Shown here: positions 16,452 through 25,544 of the stretch, piece after piece
Layout: every line of letters begins with the position of its first letter
How positions within the stretch are numbered: position 1 is the first letter of the stretch
NCBI GenBank assembly: GCA_049520515.1
Contig: JBEKPS010000009.1
Span: forward strand, 52,375 to 116,374
DNA from: JAFAMS01 sp049520515
GTDB lineage: Bacteria; Vulcanimicrobiota; Vulcanimicrobiia; Vulcanimicrobiales; Vulcanimicrobiaceae
DNA: 64,000 nucleotides
Direction of reading: 5' to 3'
The notes under the pieces: generated by a model
The model's database searches: none
The model's input: the letters and a program-made list of their open reading frames with translations, nothing else
Told to the model about the DNA's origin: nothing
Program-made: the position numbers and the translations under genes

Positions 16452-17708
16452 CTAAGCGACGGCGGCCGTCCAGTCGATATCGTCCTCGCCGATCGGGCCC
16501 AGAACACACAAACCCCACTGCTCAGGTGCGAAGATCGCGCGCGCAAGCCGTTGGACGTCATCGATGTTGACCGCCTCGATTTTCTGATCGAGCTCTTCTT
16601 CGGAGATTTGACGCCCGAATGTCAGCTCATTACGGCCCAAACGCATCATGCGTCCGGAGATGCTCTCGAGTGCGAGCGTCAAACTGCCTTTGAGATGCTC
16701 TTTTGCGAGCTCGACCTCGCTTTCGCGCAGACCCCGCTCGTGAGCTTCCGCAAAAGATTCACGAATAAGCGAGATGACTTCTTGCACGTTCTCGACCGAT
16801 GTGCCGGCCGAAACGGCGAACAGCCCTGCCGGCCGGTATGCGATTTGGAACGAGCTCACGCTGTACGCGAGGCCGCGCTCCTCACGAATGTCTTGAAAGA
16901 GGCGGCTCGACATTCCGCCGCCGAGCGCCGTGTCGATGACCGAAAGCGTGTAGCGATCGTCGTCGCCTGCCGGCAAGCCGCGCGTTCCGACGATAAGATA
17001 CACCTGTTCGACGTCGCGCGTGATCACGAGGCGTCCGGGCGAAAGCCGCACGCGCTCTACGGTGGGAACGCCACCCTCGCCCCCGAGTGGCGCGAGCGCT
17101 TGCGCGAACGATTCGACGACCTGCTCGTGCTCGACATTTCCGGCGACGGTGACGACTACGGTCTTGGGCGTGTAACGCTCGCGCATGTGCGCGCGCAGAT
17201 CGCCCGAGCGCAACGCGCTGATCGTGTTCGGAAACCCGATGACCGGATCACCCAGATTCGAACCCGACCACATGAGTCGCACGAAGGCGTCGTTGATGAC
17301 CTCGTCGGGTGCATCGTCGTACATCTTGATCTCTTCGAGAACGACGTTCTGCTCGCGCGCAATGTCTTCCGGATCGAAGCGCGAGTTCAGGAACATGTCG
17401 CACAGGATGTCGGTCGCAAGCGGAACGTGCTTGTCGATCACCCGCGCGTAATAGCAGGTCGATTCCTTGTCTGTGAATGCGTTCAGGTTGCCGCCGACGC
17501 GATCCATCGCCTCGGCAATTTCCCGCGCGTTGCGCCGCTCTGTTCCTTTAAAGAGCATGTGCTCGACGAGGTGCGAGATCCCACGCTGTTCGGGACGCTC
17601 GTACGCCGAGCCGACGTCAGCCCAAATGCCGATCGCGGCCGACCGCACGGCCGGCATATGTTCCGTTACGATGCGCAACCCGTTCGGTAGGATTGTTTTG
17701 CCGTACAC
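16452..17708 (-). CDS. M16-family zinc peptidase (insulinase/processing-peptidase type)
   Basis: About 418 residues. The inverted zinc motif HLVEH is at residues 46-50, with the third ligand region EEIKMYDDAP downstream, and the second M16 half carries FGRQISEEELD. The family degrades or processes short peptides, possibly at the envelope. GTG 17708, just after the proS stop, yields the usual beginning (ILPNGLRIVTE); earlier starts lie inside proS. Single-length M16 proteins act as homodimers or pair with an inactive partner. Confidence 0.9.
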   Translation of the reverse strand: MYGKTILPNGLRIVTEHMPAVRSAAIGIWADVGSAYERPEQRGISHLVEHMLFKGTERRNAREIAEAMDRVGGNLNAFTDKESTCYYARVIDKHVPLATDILCDMFLNSRFDPEDIAREQNVVLEEIKMYDDAPDEVINDAFVRLMWSGSNLGDPVIGFPNTISALRSGDLRAHMRERYTPKTVVVTVAGNVEHEQVVESFAQALAPLGGEGGVPTVERVRLSPGRLVITRDVEQVYLIVGTRGLPAGDDDRYTLSVIDTALGGGMSSRLFQDIREERGLAYSVSSFQIAYRPAGLFAVSAGTSVENVQEVISLIRESFAEAHERGLRESEVELAKEHLKGSLTLALESISGRMMRLGRNELTFGRQISEEELDQKIEAVNIDDVQRLARAIFAPEQWGLCVLGPIGEDDIDWTAAVA

Positions 17709-17712
17709 GCGG

Positions 17713-19182
17713 TCAGTATGCCTGCGCGAAGTAGGCTTGTACCTTCGCGGGTTCGCCACATGCGATGCAGCGTGGACCTTGCGCCGGGGGACGGACGTTG
17801 CGCGTGCCGGCGCTCGTCTCGGCCTTGACGTGCTCCTCGCACTCCGAACGGCCGCACCACGGAATATCGATCATCCCGGCACGCTCGCGCAAGAGCTTGA
17901 GGAACTCGGCTTGATCCGATGGACGCAAGGTGTGCGATTCCAAGAAGCGTTTGGCTTGTTCGAAAAGCGAATTTTGAATCTCATCGAGCAGCGTCGCCAA
18001 ACGTGAAGAAATCTCGGCGAGCGGGACGGTTGTCTTTTGGCCCTCTTCCTTAAATGCACGATCGCGGCGGACCAGGGTTGCAACACCCTGCTCGAGATCG
18101 CGCGCACCCAGCTCGATCCGTACCGGCACGCCGCGCATCTCCCACTCGTTGAATTTCCAGCCCGGGGATTGGTCGCGGACGTCGAGACGAACGCGGTAGC
18201 CGTCGTCGCGCAAACGTTCGTAAAGCTGCTGCGCAGCATCGCGAACGGCCGTGCTCTCGCCCCGCACAATTGGAACGATGACGACTTGATAGGGTGCCAT
18301 CTTCGGGGGAAATCGCAGACCACGGTCGTCGCCGTGCACCATGATCGCCGCTCCGATCATCCGCCAGGACATCCCCCAAGACGTCGTCCACGCGTGTTGC
18401 AGCGACTGATCGTCAGCAGTGAACTCGATGTTGTACGCGCGCGCAAAATTCTGGCCGAACCCGTGCGACGTTCCGGCTTGCAGCGCGCGGCCGTCCGGCA
18501 TCAGCGCTTCGATCGAGAACGTGTGCAGGGCACCCGGAAAACGCTCGCTGTCGCTCTTCTCGCCCGCATACACCGGAATCGCCGCAATATTCTCGGCGAC
18601 ATCTTTGTAGATGCCGAGCATACGCTGAACTTCTTCCGCCGCTTCGGCCTGATTTGCATGCGCAGTGTGGCCCTCTTGCCATAAGAACTCGAGCGTGCGC
18701 AGGAACGGTCGCGTGCGTTTCTCCCAACGAACGACGTTGCACCACTGGTTGATCAGAATTGGAAGATCGCGATAGCTTTGCACCCACTTGGCAAACATCG
18801 TCATGATCGTGACTTCCGAGGTCGGACGAATCGCGAGCCGCTCGGTGAGCATCTCACTGCCACCCTGCGTCACCCATGCGACCTCGGGAACGAAGCCTGC
18901 GACGTGTTCTTGCTCGCGTGCGAGCAACGATTCGGGGATCAGCAGCGGAAAGTACGCATTCTCGTGGCCCGTCGCTTTAAATCGCGCGTCCAATTCCGCG
19001 ACCAACCGTTCCCAAATGCCGTATCCGTACGGACGCAACACGACGCATCCGCGGACCGGAGCGAGTGAGACGAGTTCGGCCTTGTAGCAGACCGCCTGAT
19101 ACCATTCAGGCAGGTCGGCGGCTTTTGGAGGTATCTCCTTGACGAGCGGTTCTGATTCCATCTCGTCGGGACGCGTTTGCAT
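17713..19182 (-). CDS. proS: Prolyl-tRNA synthetase, archaeal/eukaryal type
   Basis: A class II synthetase of about 489 residues charging tRNA-Pro. Motif 2 region RWEKRTRPFLRTLEFLWQEGHTAH and motif 3 region HGDDRGLRFPP are clear. It lacks the long editing insertion of the classical bacterial enzyme and has the C-terminal cysteine pairs (WCGRSEC, RCIACG) of the short archaeal/eukaryal form. ATG 19182 or ATG 19161 may start it; upstream sequence runs into the divergent glycosyltransferase promoter. Confidence 0.95.
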   Translation of the reverse strand: MQTRPDEMESEPLVKEIPPKAADLPEWYQAVCYKAELVSLAPVRGCVVLRPYGYGIWERLVAELDARFKATGHENAYFPLLIPESLLAREQEHVAGFVPEVAWVTQGGSEMLTERLAIRPTSEVTIMTMFAKWVQSYRDLPILINQWCNVVRWEKRTRPFLRTLEFLWQEGHTAHANQAEAAEEVQRMLGIYKDVAENIAAIPVYAGEKSDSERFPGALHTFSIEALMPDGRALQAGTSHGFGQNFARAYNIEFTADDQSLQHAWTTSWGMSWRMIGAAIMVHGDDRGLRFPPKMAPYQVVIVPIVRGESTAVRDAAQQLYERLRDDGYRVRLDVRDQSPGWKFNEWEMRGVPVRIELGARDLEQGVATLVRRDRAFKEEGQKTTVPLAEISSRLATLLDEIQNSLFEQAKRFLESHTLRPSDQAEFLKLLRERAGMIDIPWCGRSECEEHVKAETSAGTRNVRPPAQGPRCIACGEPAKVQAYFAQAY

Positions 19183-19240
19183 AACCCGGGGCAGGTTCGC
19201 AGCCCGGGGCGAAGCGCCTCTTAACGCGAAACCGCGTTGC

Positions 19241-20857
19241 ATGCCGAGACGCCTGCGTATCTGTTGGTTTGGCGACTTCTTCTCCGGTTTCTCGCTCGCG
19301 TTCGTCAACCGGCGATTGGTGGGAGCGCTGATCGAGCGCGACAATATCGATGTCGCCATCCGTACGGACCCTGTCCGGCTCGATCGCATATGGCCCGAAT
19401 ATCGTCACTTCGCTACGCGAGCTGCGCGTGGAATCGGCAGCCCCGATTTCACGATCGTTCACGGCCTCACGCCGTGGTTGCATGGCGTCCCAATCGGGTC
19501 GCGTTACATTGGTTATTACGCTTGGGAATTCGGGGCGATGCCCCAACATCTTTATGACCTTCGCGAAGAGCTCGACGATCTTTGGACGCCGTCGCACTGC
19601 AGCGCCAACGCCTTCATTAGCGCTGGATTTCCGGACGATCGCATCAGCGTCGTCCCCCATGGAGTCGACAGGAATGTCTTCAATCCGATACCGCGATCAT
19701 CGCGTGATGATGCGCCGTTCCGGTTCTTGTTCGTCGGTGCGACGATTCCGCGAAAAGGCATCGACCTGATGATCAACGCGTACTTTCGTACCTTCAAGCC
19801 CCATGAAAACGTTCACCTAACGATCAAAGACGTCAACGCGCACGCATTCTCCGGCGGCACGAACAAAGGCCCGGACATCAAGAAATTTGCGAATGCGCCG
19901 CATCTCGCGCCGATGACGTACGTCGACGAAACGTTCACGGACCGCGAAGTCGCGAAGCTGTATCGTGAAGCCGACTGTCTCGTGCTGCCGTATCGCGGTG
20001 AGGGATTCGCAATGCCGGTACTCGAGGCGATGGCGTGCGGCACGGCCGTCATGGTAACCGCCGGGGGCGCAACCGACGACTTCGTTGACGATTCGGTCGG
20101 CTGGAGAATACCGAGCAAGCGCGTTCCTTGCCCGCCGAACGAACCCGTTCCGATGGTGGGAACAGGTTGGCTTCTGGAATGCGACCTCGGTGAGCTCGAG
20201 CGCCTCATGCGTTACGTTTTCGAGCATCGCGACGAAACGCGCGCGCGAGGCATGGCTGCTGCCAAACGTGCTGCAGCGCGGACATGGGATCGCGCCGCCG
20301 AACTCGTCGAGGAGCGGCTCGCAATCCTGGCTGAGCGCGAACCTCGCCCCTCGCGTGAGCGCGACGGGCGTTACCGTGATGCCGGAATCTACGAGGATAC
20401 ACGAACGTCGGGCCCGATCGACGGCGTTCTCACCGAGTTGTTTCGGCGCATCACCGTGGACGATCCGCAGTATGTCGAGGTCACTAACGGCAACGAAGCC
20501 GCACTGGCTTCCGTTCTGGCCGCGTTGCAATGGAACGGCACCGTCGTGAGCTCCGATGGCGGAATCGAAAACCTTGCGCGACTGCTTGAATCGCGCGGTA
20601 TTCGCACGGGTTTCGATCTTCTTGCCTTATCGTGTGAGAACGCGGCCGGCGTTTGGGAAACGCTTTCGGGTTTGAATCCGCGGGTCGTGGCGTGCTCGAA
20701 TATCCCGCCCTCGGATTTCGGTCGAACCGCAAGCGTGCTTGGATATAGGCGCGTCACGAACGCTGCGCAGGATGCCTATGCGATATTCGTACGCGACGAT
20801 CTCGCCGGTATCGCAGGGTTCGTACCAGACTGCGCGCCGGGTACGGTAGCCCGCTAG
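19241..20857 (+). CDS. GT4-type glycosyltransferase with degenerate methyltransferase-like C-terminus
   Basis: A 538-residue protein. Residues about 1-385 are a GT-B glycosyltransferase with FLFVGATIPRKGIDLMI and the donor-binding EGFAMPVLEAMACG. The last ~130 residues are separate: GFDLLALSCENAAGVWETL followed by NPRVVACSN parallels the C-terminal half of FkbM-like methyltransferases, but the acidic SAM-site residues of the usual DIDG-like motif are replaced, suggesting a dead or repurposed domain. ATG 19241 was chosen over earlier in-frame starts because it gives the normal GT N-terminus (LRICWFGDF). Divergent from proS by 58 bp. Confidence 0.85.
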   Translation: MPRRLRICWFGDFFSGFSLAFVNRRLVGALIERDNIDVAIRTDPVRLDRIWPEYRHFATRAARGIGSPDFTIVHGLTPWLHGVPIGSRYIGYYAWEFGAMPQHLYDLREELDDLWTPSHCSANAFISAGFPDDRISVVPHGVDRNVFNPIPRSSRDDAPFRFLFVGATIPRKGIDLMINAYFRTFKPHENVHLTIKDVNAHAFSGGTNKGPDIKKFANAPHLAPMTYVDETFTDREVAKLYREADCLVLPYRGEGFAMPVLEAMACGTAVMVTAGGATDDFVDDSVGWRIPSKRVPCPPNEPVPMVGTGWLLECDLGELERLMRYVFEHRDETRARGMAAAKRAAARTWDRAAELVEERLAILAEREPRPSRERDGRYRDAGIYEDTRTSGPIDGVLTELFRRITVDDPQYVEVTNGNEAALASVLAALQWNGTVVSSDGGIENLARLLESRGIRTGFDLLALSCENAAGVWETLSGLNPRVVACSNIPPSDFGRTASVLGYRRVTNAAQDAYAIFVRDDLAGIAGFVPDCAPGTVAR

Positions 20858-20873
20858 CGCGAAGGCTATTTGC

Positions 20874-21494
20874 ATGCCGAGACTGACGAAAATCTACACG
20901 CGGACCGGCGACGAGGGAATGACTGCGCTGGTCGGAGGTTTGCGCGTCAAGAAGAACGCAATGCGGATCGAAACGTACGGGACCGCTGACGAGCTTTCGA
21001 GCGCAATCGGAATTGCGCGCGCCGAGCTCGCCGAGATCCGGCGCTCGCGCGCGCTCGACGAAGCGAAAGCCATCGACGTTGCCGCGCAGCTCGACGCTTG
21101 GCTCGCGTGGACGCAGGACGTACTATTCAATCTTGGCAGCGAGCTCGCAACGCCGCCCGGAAAAGCGCGCGAAGGAATGCCGAGCATTCGCGCGGATGAC
21201 GCCGGCGCACTCGAACGCGCGATCGATCATGCGCAAAAGGATCTGGAGCCGCTTCCGAACTTCATTCACCCGGGCGGCTCGCTCGCAGCCGCGCATCTCC
21301 ATCTCGCACGAACGATTGCACGCCGCCTCGAACGCATGCTCATCACGCTGTCTGAAACGGAAGAGGTTGGTCCCGACGTTCGCCGTTACGTAAACCGTCT
21401 ATCCGATGCGCTGTTCGTGTGGGCGCGGTGGATCAACCACGCGCTTGGCGTCGCCGAACCGTTGTGGGTTGCCCAAACTCGTCCGCCCGCATGA
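20874..21494 (+). CDS. pduO: PduO-type ATP:cob(I)alamin adenosyltransferase
   Basis: A 206-residue trimeric-type adenosyltransferase that makes coenzyme B12. The N-terminal ATP motif KIYTRTGDEG and the C-terminal YVNRLSDALFVWARW are diagnostic. It implies use of adenosylcobalamin. Starts 16 bp after the glycosyltransferase and overlaps the following transporter gene by 4 bp (ATGA). Confidence 0.93.
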   Translation: MPRLTKIYTRTGDEGMTALVGGLRVKKNAMRIETYGTADELSSAIGIARAELAEIRRSRALDEAKAIDVAAQLDAWLAWTQDVLFNLGSELATPPGKAREGMPSIRADDAGALERAIDHAQKDLEPLPNFIHPGGSLAAAHLHLARTIARRLERMLITLSETEEVGPDVRRYVNRLSDALFVWARWINHALGVAEPLWVAQTRPPA

Positions 21495-22939
21495 AGCGAA
21501 ACCTTTTTGCGCGCGCGGCTCTCGATCGCCTAACGCCAAGCACCGAAGGCTCGGCGCTTCGCCGCAAGCTCGGCGGTGTCGATTTGATTGCGATTGGGCT
21601 CGGCACGATGATCGGCGGCGGTATCTTCACCACGATCGGACCGGGCATCTCCCTCGCTGGTCCTGCGATCATCGTTGCGTTTTTGCTGGCCGGGCTCGCG
21701 TCGTTCTTTGCGGCGCTCGCGTATTCGGAGCTTGGCGCGATGGTGCCGATCGCTGGGAGCGCGTACACGTACGCATATGCGACGCTGGGCGAGATCGTTG
21801 CATGGATCATCGGCTGGGATCTGATTCTCGAATACGGGGTCAGCGCTGCGCCGGTCGCGCAGCAGTTCTCCTCATATGCGCAGAGCGCGCTCGGACTTGC
21901 GGGCATCGCGCTTCCAGCCTGGGCGCAAAACGCGCACTTCTCGACGAACCTAGCGCAGCTGCACGTCGACATCATCGGCGCCGCATTCGTACTAATTCTC
22001 TCGGGGCTTTTGGCGCTCGGCATTCGCGAAACCGCTTCGTCCAACAATGCATTCGTCGTCATCAAAGTCGGCGCGCTCTTGGTGTTCATCGTTGCCGGAG
22101 CAGCGCTCTTTCATGCCGCGTACTTTCATCCGTTTGCGCCACACGGTTGGGGTGCGGGCGGCCTCGCCGGCGGTAACGGGATGGGGATCATCCCAGCCGC
22201 AGCTCTCGTATTCTTTTCCTACATCGGATTCGATACCGCGACGACGACGGCGGAGGAGACGCGCAATCCGCAACGCGACGTCCCAATCGGCGTCCTTGGA
22301 TCGCTCGCAATCGGAACCCTGATCTATTGCAGCGTCGCGTTCGTTCTCGTCGGCGCGGTCAGGTGGGATCACGTCGACCAGAACGCGGCGCTTGCCGCGG
22401 CGCTGCGGCCGTTACACAGCAACTTGCTCGAAGCGCTGATGGTTCTCGGCGCGTTCGCCGGTACGACCAGCGTTGCGCTGACCTCACTCTTGGGGCAAAC
22501 GCGCATCTTTTATGCGATGGCCCGCGACGGGCTGCTCCCTCCGTTCGTTGCACGCATCAATCCGCGATTCGGCACGCCGGCCGCGATGACGATGCTGACC
22601 GGCGCCGTTATCGCAATCATGACGCTCGTGGTCCCGCTCGATGCATTGCTCGAGCTCGTGAACATCGGCACGTTTAGCGCCTTCATCATTGTCTGCGCAG
22701 GCGTCATCTGGCTCCGCAAATATCGTCCTGAACTTCCGCGACCGTTCCGCTCGCCGTTCGTGCCGCTCTTCCCGATCTGCGGGATCGCGTTGTCACTGTT
22801 TCTTTCGACGCAGGGTTTAGGTCAGTTCACCTGGATTCGATTCATCGTCTGGCTGATCGTCGGTCTCTGCATCTACTTTGCTTACGGTCATCGCCGGCCG
22901 ACCGCAGCTACGAGAGATACGGTTTCCGCCGAAGTGTAA
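21491..22939 (+). CDS. APC-superfamily amino acid permease
   Basis: A 482-residue transporter with about twelve membrane helices. The first helix has IGLGTMIGGGIFTTIG and the sixth region FFSYIGFDTATTTAEETRNPQRDVP, both characteristic of basic amino acid/cationic amino acid permeases of the APC family. The ATG overlaps the adenosyltransferase stop. Its last 32 bp overlap the convergent end of an unknown gene, so no intergenic terminator exists here. Substrate probably an amino acid or polyamine; not resolved. Confidence 0.9.
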   Translation: MKRNLFARAALDRLTPSTEGSALRRKLGGVDLIAIGLGTMIGGGIFTTIGPGISLAGPAIIVAFLLAGLASFFAALAYSELGAMVPIAGSAYTYAYATLGEIVAWIIGWDLILEYGVSAAPVAQQFSSYAQSALGLAGIALPAWAQNAHFSTNLAQLHVDIIGAAFVLILSGLLALGIRETASSNNAFVVIKVGALLVFIVAGAALFHAAYFHPFAPHGWGAGGLAGGNGMGIIPAAALVFFSYIGFDTATTTAEETRNPQRDVPIGVLGSLAIGTLIYCSVAFVLVGAVRWDHVDQNAALAAALRPLHSNLLEALMVLGAFAGTTSVALTSLLGQTRIFYAMARDGLLPPFVARINPRFGTPAAMTMLTGAVIAIMTLVVPLDALLELVNIGTFSAFIIVCAGVIWLRKYRPELPRPFRSPFVPLFPICGIALSLFLSTQGLGQFTWIRFIVWLIVGLCIYFAYGHRRPTAATRDTVSAEV

Positions 22940-23882
22940 AGACGATCTGTTCTGCCGCTAGCGTGTTGGGAAGGACCATCTCAAACTCTTCATTGTGGAG
23001 GCGCCCTTCCTCGAGCACGTATTCATGCTCGCCCTCGACCTTCTCATCGCACAGCTCGACGAGGTAGAACAGGTCGCTGCTGGCCATCGTCCGCCAGCGG
23101 TCTTCCGCCATGAGTTTAGCCGGCCAAAGATGGTCGAGCGTGGTGAACACACCACCGCACCAAACGTCAAAGAATTTGAAGTCGGATTTTCTTGGCCAAA
23201 ACATGACCGGCGAGGGAAGATGAAAAATTGCGACATGAAGATCGTCCGTAAGCTTGCGAAACGAGCCGCTTGAGAGAAACGACGCATTCTTGTCCATGTC
23301 GGTATTGGAATCGGCAAACCCCGAAATCTCGCAGCGCAGCGCGATATCGACGAGCTTTGCGTTTGGGAGCGGCTCGCCGGGGAACGCGGCGCGGTATTCG
23401 CCGAGCATTCGCATGAATTCGCCGCGCTTCACCCGCGAATATGGCGCACCAAGCGCCATACCCGGATGACGATTGTAGACGCAGATATTCCGTAACGATC
23501 CGTTCCCGTAGAACGCATCAGCCGCCGCGAAGAACACCGGAGAATCTTGCTCGATCGCGTACCTGCACTCCGTCAGAAATGCCAAGCGCTTCATCCCGAA
23601 CGACGTTGGGCTGTCGTTAGGGACGTCCGCTTCGCCGACGAACACGTTCAAGGTGTACGCGGGAAAGCTCATACCATTGAGCATTTCGGCAAACACGTCA
23701 CGTACTCGCGTCAAGTCGGGAGTTTTCGTATAGCAGCTTATCGTAACCGTGAAGCCGTTGTTCACGAGCCAAGGGATGTTGTCGCGCTGCATCAGCGACG
23801 GCAGAGCGATATCCCTAAGGCTGTCGACGCCCCAACCCCAAGCCATGATGAAGACGCGCAGTTGTTTCTTGGGCTCGCTCAC
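22908..23882 (-). CDS. Conserved protein of unknown function, glycan-locus family (paralogue B)
   Basis: Unrecognised 324-residue soluble protein. It opens with a hydrophobic strand LRVFIMAWGWG, then LPSLMQRDNIPWLVNNGF, and carries FFAAADAFYGNGSLRN, resembling the layout of a nucleotide-sugar transferase or SGNH-like alpha/beta fold but with no confident family. C-terminal half has IFHLPSPVMFWPR and FEMVLPNT. It is a close tandem paralogue of the gene at 23879-24853 (GTGA overlap) and distantly like 35117-36193. Last gene of the seven-gene carbohydrate operon. A glycosyltransferase role is a guess. Confidence 0.7.
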   Translation of the reverse strand: MSEPKKQLRVFIMAWGWGVDSLRDIALPSLMQRDNIPWLVNNGFTVTISCYTKTPDLTRVRDVFAEMLNGMSFPAYTLNVFVGEADVPNDSPTSFGMKRLAFLTECRYAIEQDSPVFFAAADAFYGNGSLRNICVYNRHPGMALGAPYSRVKRGEFMRMLGEYRAAFPGEPLPNAKLVDIALRCEISGFADSNTDMDKNASFLSSGSFRKLTDDLHVAIFHLPSPVMFWPRKSDFKFFDVWCGGVFTTLDHLWPAKLMAEDRWRTMASSDLFYLVELCDEKVEGEHEYVLEEGRLHNEEFEMVLPNTLAAEQIVFTLRRKPYLS

Positions 23883-24853
23883 GAGAGATATGGCTCCCGG
23901 CGAAGCGTGAAGAGTATCTGCTCCGACGCTTTCGTATTGGGAAGCACGAACTCGAACGATTCGTTGTAGAGGCGGCCTTCCTCGAGCCCGTATTCATGCT
24001 CGCTTTCGACCCTTTCGTCGTTCAGCTCGGCCATGTAGAACAAGTCGCTGCTTGCCATCGTCCGCCATCGCCGCTCGGTCATCAGTTTCGCCGGCCAGAC
24101 ATGGTCGAGCATGCTGAATATTCCGCCGCACCAAAGATCGAAGAACCTGACGTCGGATGGGCGCGGCCAAAACATTACGGGCGACGGCAAGTGAAAGATC
24201 CCGACGTGCAGCTCATCGGTCAGCTTCCGAAACGACCCGCTGGATTGAAACGAGGCGTTTTTGTCGACGTCGACGTTCGAGTGTACGAGCGCCGAGATTT
24301 CGCAGCGAAGGGCCATGTCGACGAGTTTTGCATTCGACACCGGGGCGTCGCCGAATTTGGCGCGATACTCCGAGAGCAGTTGCAAGAACGGCCCCTTGCG
24401 CACCCGAGAGTACGGCGCTCCGATTGCCATTCCGGGATGTTGATTGTAGACGCACACGTTGCGGACTGAACCATTTCCGTAGAAGCTGTCGGCGGCAGTA
24501 AATAGCACCGGCGAATCCTGCTCGATGGCATAGTTGCATTCCGTCAGAAACGCCAACCGCTTCATCCCGAACGAGCCCGGATCTTCATCCGGGATCGTAG
24601 CCGCGCCGACGTTTATCTTCATCAATTCAGGAGGAAACCGAAAGCGTGTTAGCGCCTCCGAAAAGACGGTGCGGAGCTGCGGCACGTTCGGCGGCTTCGT
24701 ATAGCAGCTCATCGTTACAGCGTAGCCATTCTGCACGAGCCATGGAATGTTGTCGGGCTGCATCAGTGAAGGCAATGCCACGTCCCGGAACACCTCGACG
24801 CCCCAGTCCCACGCCAAGATGAAGACGCGGAGCTGTTTCTTTATCGCCGGCAC
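23879..24853 (-). CDS. Conserved protein of unknown function, glycan-locus family (paralogue A)
   Basis: Unrecognised 324-residue protein of the same length as its downstream neighbour and similar throughout: shared blocks include SFGMKRLAFLTEC, AIEQDSPV, YGNGS, HPGMA, GAPYSRV and RWRTMASSDLFY. It starts at GTG 24853, one base after the methyltransferase stop. The tandem duplication, with conserved internal motifs and diverged edges, suggests two enzymes acting on related substrates, or a heteromer. No signal peptide or membrane segment. Confidence 0.7.
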   Translation of the reverse strand: MPAIKKQLRVFILAWDWGVEVFRDVALPSLMQPDNIPWLVQNGYAVTMSCYTKPPNVPQLRTVFSEALTRFRFPPELMKINVGAATIPDEDPGSFGMKRLAFLTECNYAIEQDSPVLFTAADSFYGNGSVRNVCVYNQHPGMAIGAPYSRVRKGPFLQLLSEYRAKFGDAPVSNAKLVDMALRCEISALVHSNVDVDKNASFQSSGSFRKLTDELHVGIFHLPSPVMFWPRPSDVRFFDLWCGGIFSMLDHVWPAKLMTERRWRTMASSDLFYMAELNDERVESEHEYGLEEGRLYNESFEFVLPNTKASEQILFTLRREPYLS

Positions 24854-24854
24854 G

Positions 24855-25544
24855 TTATGTGAAAAAGATGAAGCCGTAGTCGCCGCCGTAGGGGACTTGG
24901 GAAAAAATCCACTCCCAGTCCTCGACGGAGTAAAAGCTCCGGCACGTCAGCTGCCAGTTCAGGAGATTTACCTTCTCGCGTTCATCGCGATACGATTCGA
25001 CCATCACGTAGGCAGCGCGCTTGCGAACGCGTTCGATCTCGCGGAGCGACGACCATAAGCCGGCGACCCCGAGATTGTGCAACGTACCGAGCGAAATGAC
25101 GAGATCAAACGACCCGTCATCGAATGGCAGCGCCGTCGCGCTGCCGAGTCTGGTGTGCGAACGGATCTCTTCCTTCGCGTTCTCGAGTCCGTACTGCGAA
25201 ATATCAAGTCCCGCAATTTCGATTCCCGGCACGACCTGCGTAAGCTCGAACAGCAAGAAACCTTTGCCGCATCCGACGTCGAGCACGCGATCTCCGGCAC
25301 GCAGTTCGTAGGCTGCTGCGATGCGCTCGGCGATTGGCCGCCAACGTCCGTCGTACCGGTATCCGCCATAACCGTAGCGGCGATCGCCATCCCAATACTC
25401 TGCGCCGAAGCGGGACGCAACCTCGGCGCACGCGGCCTTGTCGCCCTCAGCGACGCGCGCGACGTAGTCGCGCGAGGTCTTTTCGTGGAGTTTTTGCGTG
25501 AAGTCGATGCGACGTCCGAGCCCAGGCGCTCGAAGCGTGCTCAT
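24855..25544 (-). CDS. SAM-dependent class I methyltransferase
   Basis: A 229-residue methyltransferase. Motif I is VLDVGCGKGFLLFEL, followed by acidic motif II (IAGLDISQYGL) and the post-motif LPFDDGSFDLVISLGTLHNL. The start overlaps the transketolase-C stop (ATGA). Within this operon it probably methylates a sugar or phospho-sugar intermediate. Confidence 0.9.
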   Translation of the reverse strand: MSTLRAPGLGRRIDFTQKLHEKTSRDYVARVAEGDKAACAEVASRFGAEYWDGDRRYGYGGYRYDGRWRPIAERIAAAYELRAGDRVLDVGCGKGFLLFELTQVVPGIEIAGLDISQYGLENAKEEIRSHTRLGSATALPFDDGSFDLVISLGTLHNLGVAGLWSSLREIERVRKRAAYVMVESYRDEREKVNLLNWQLTCRSFYSVEDWEWIFSQVPYGGDYGFIFFT

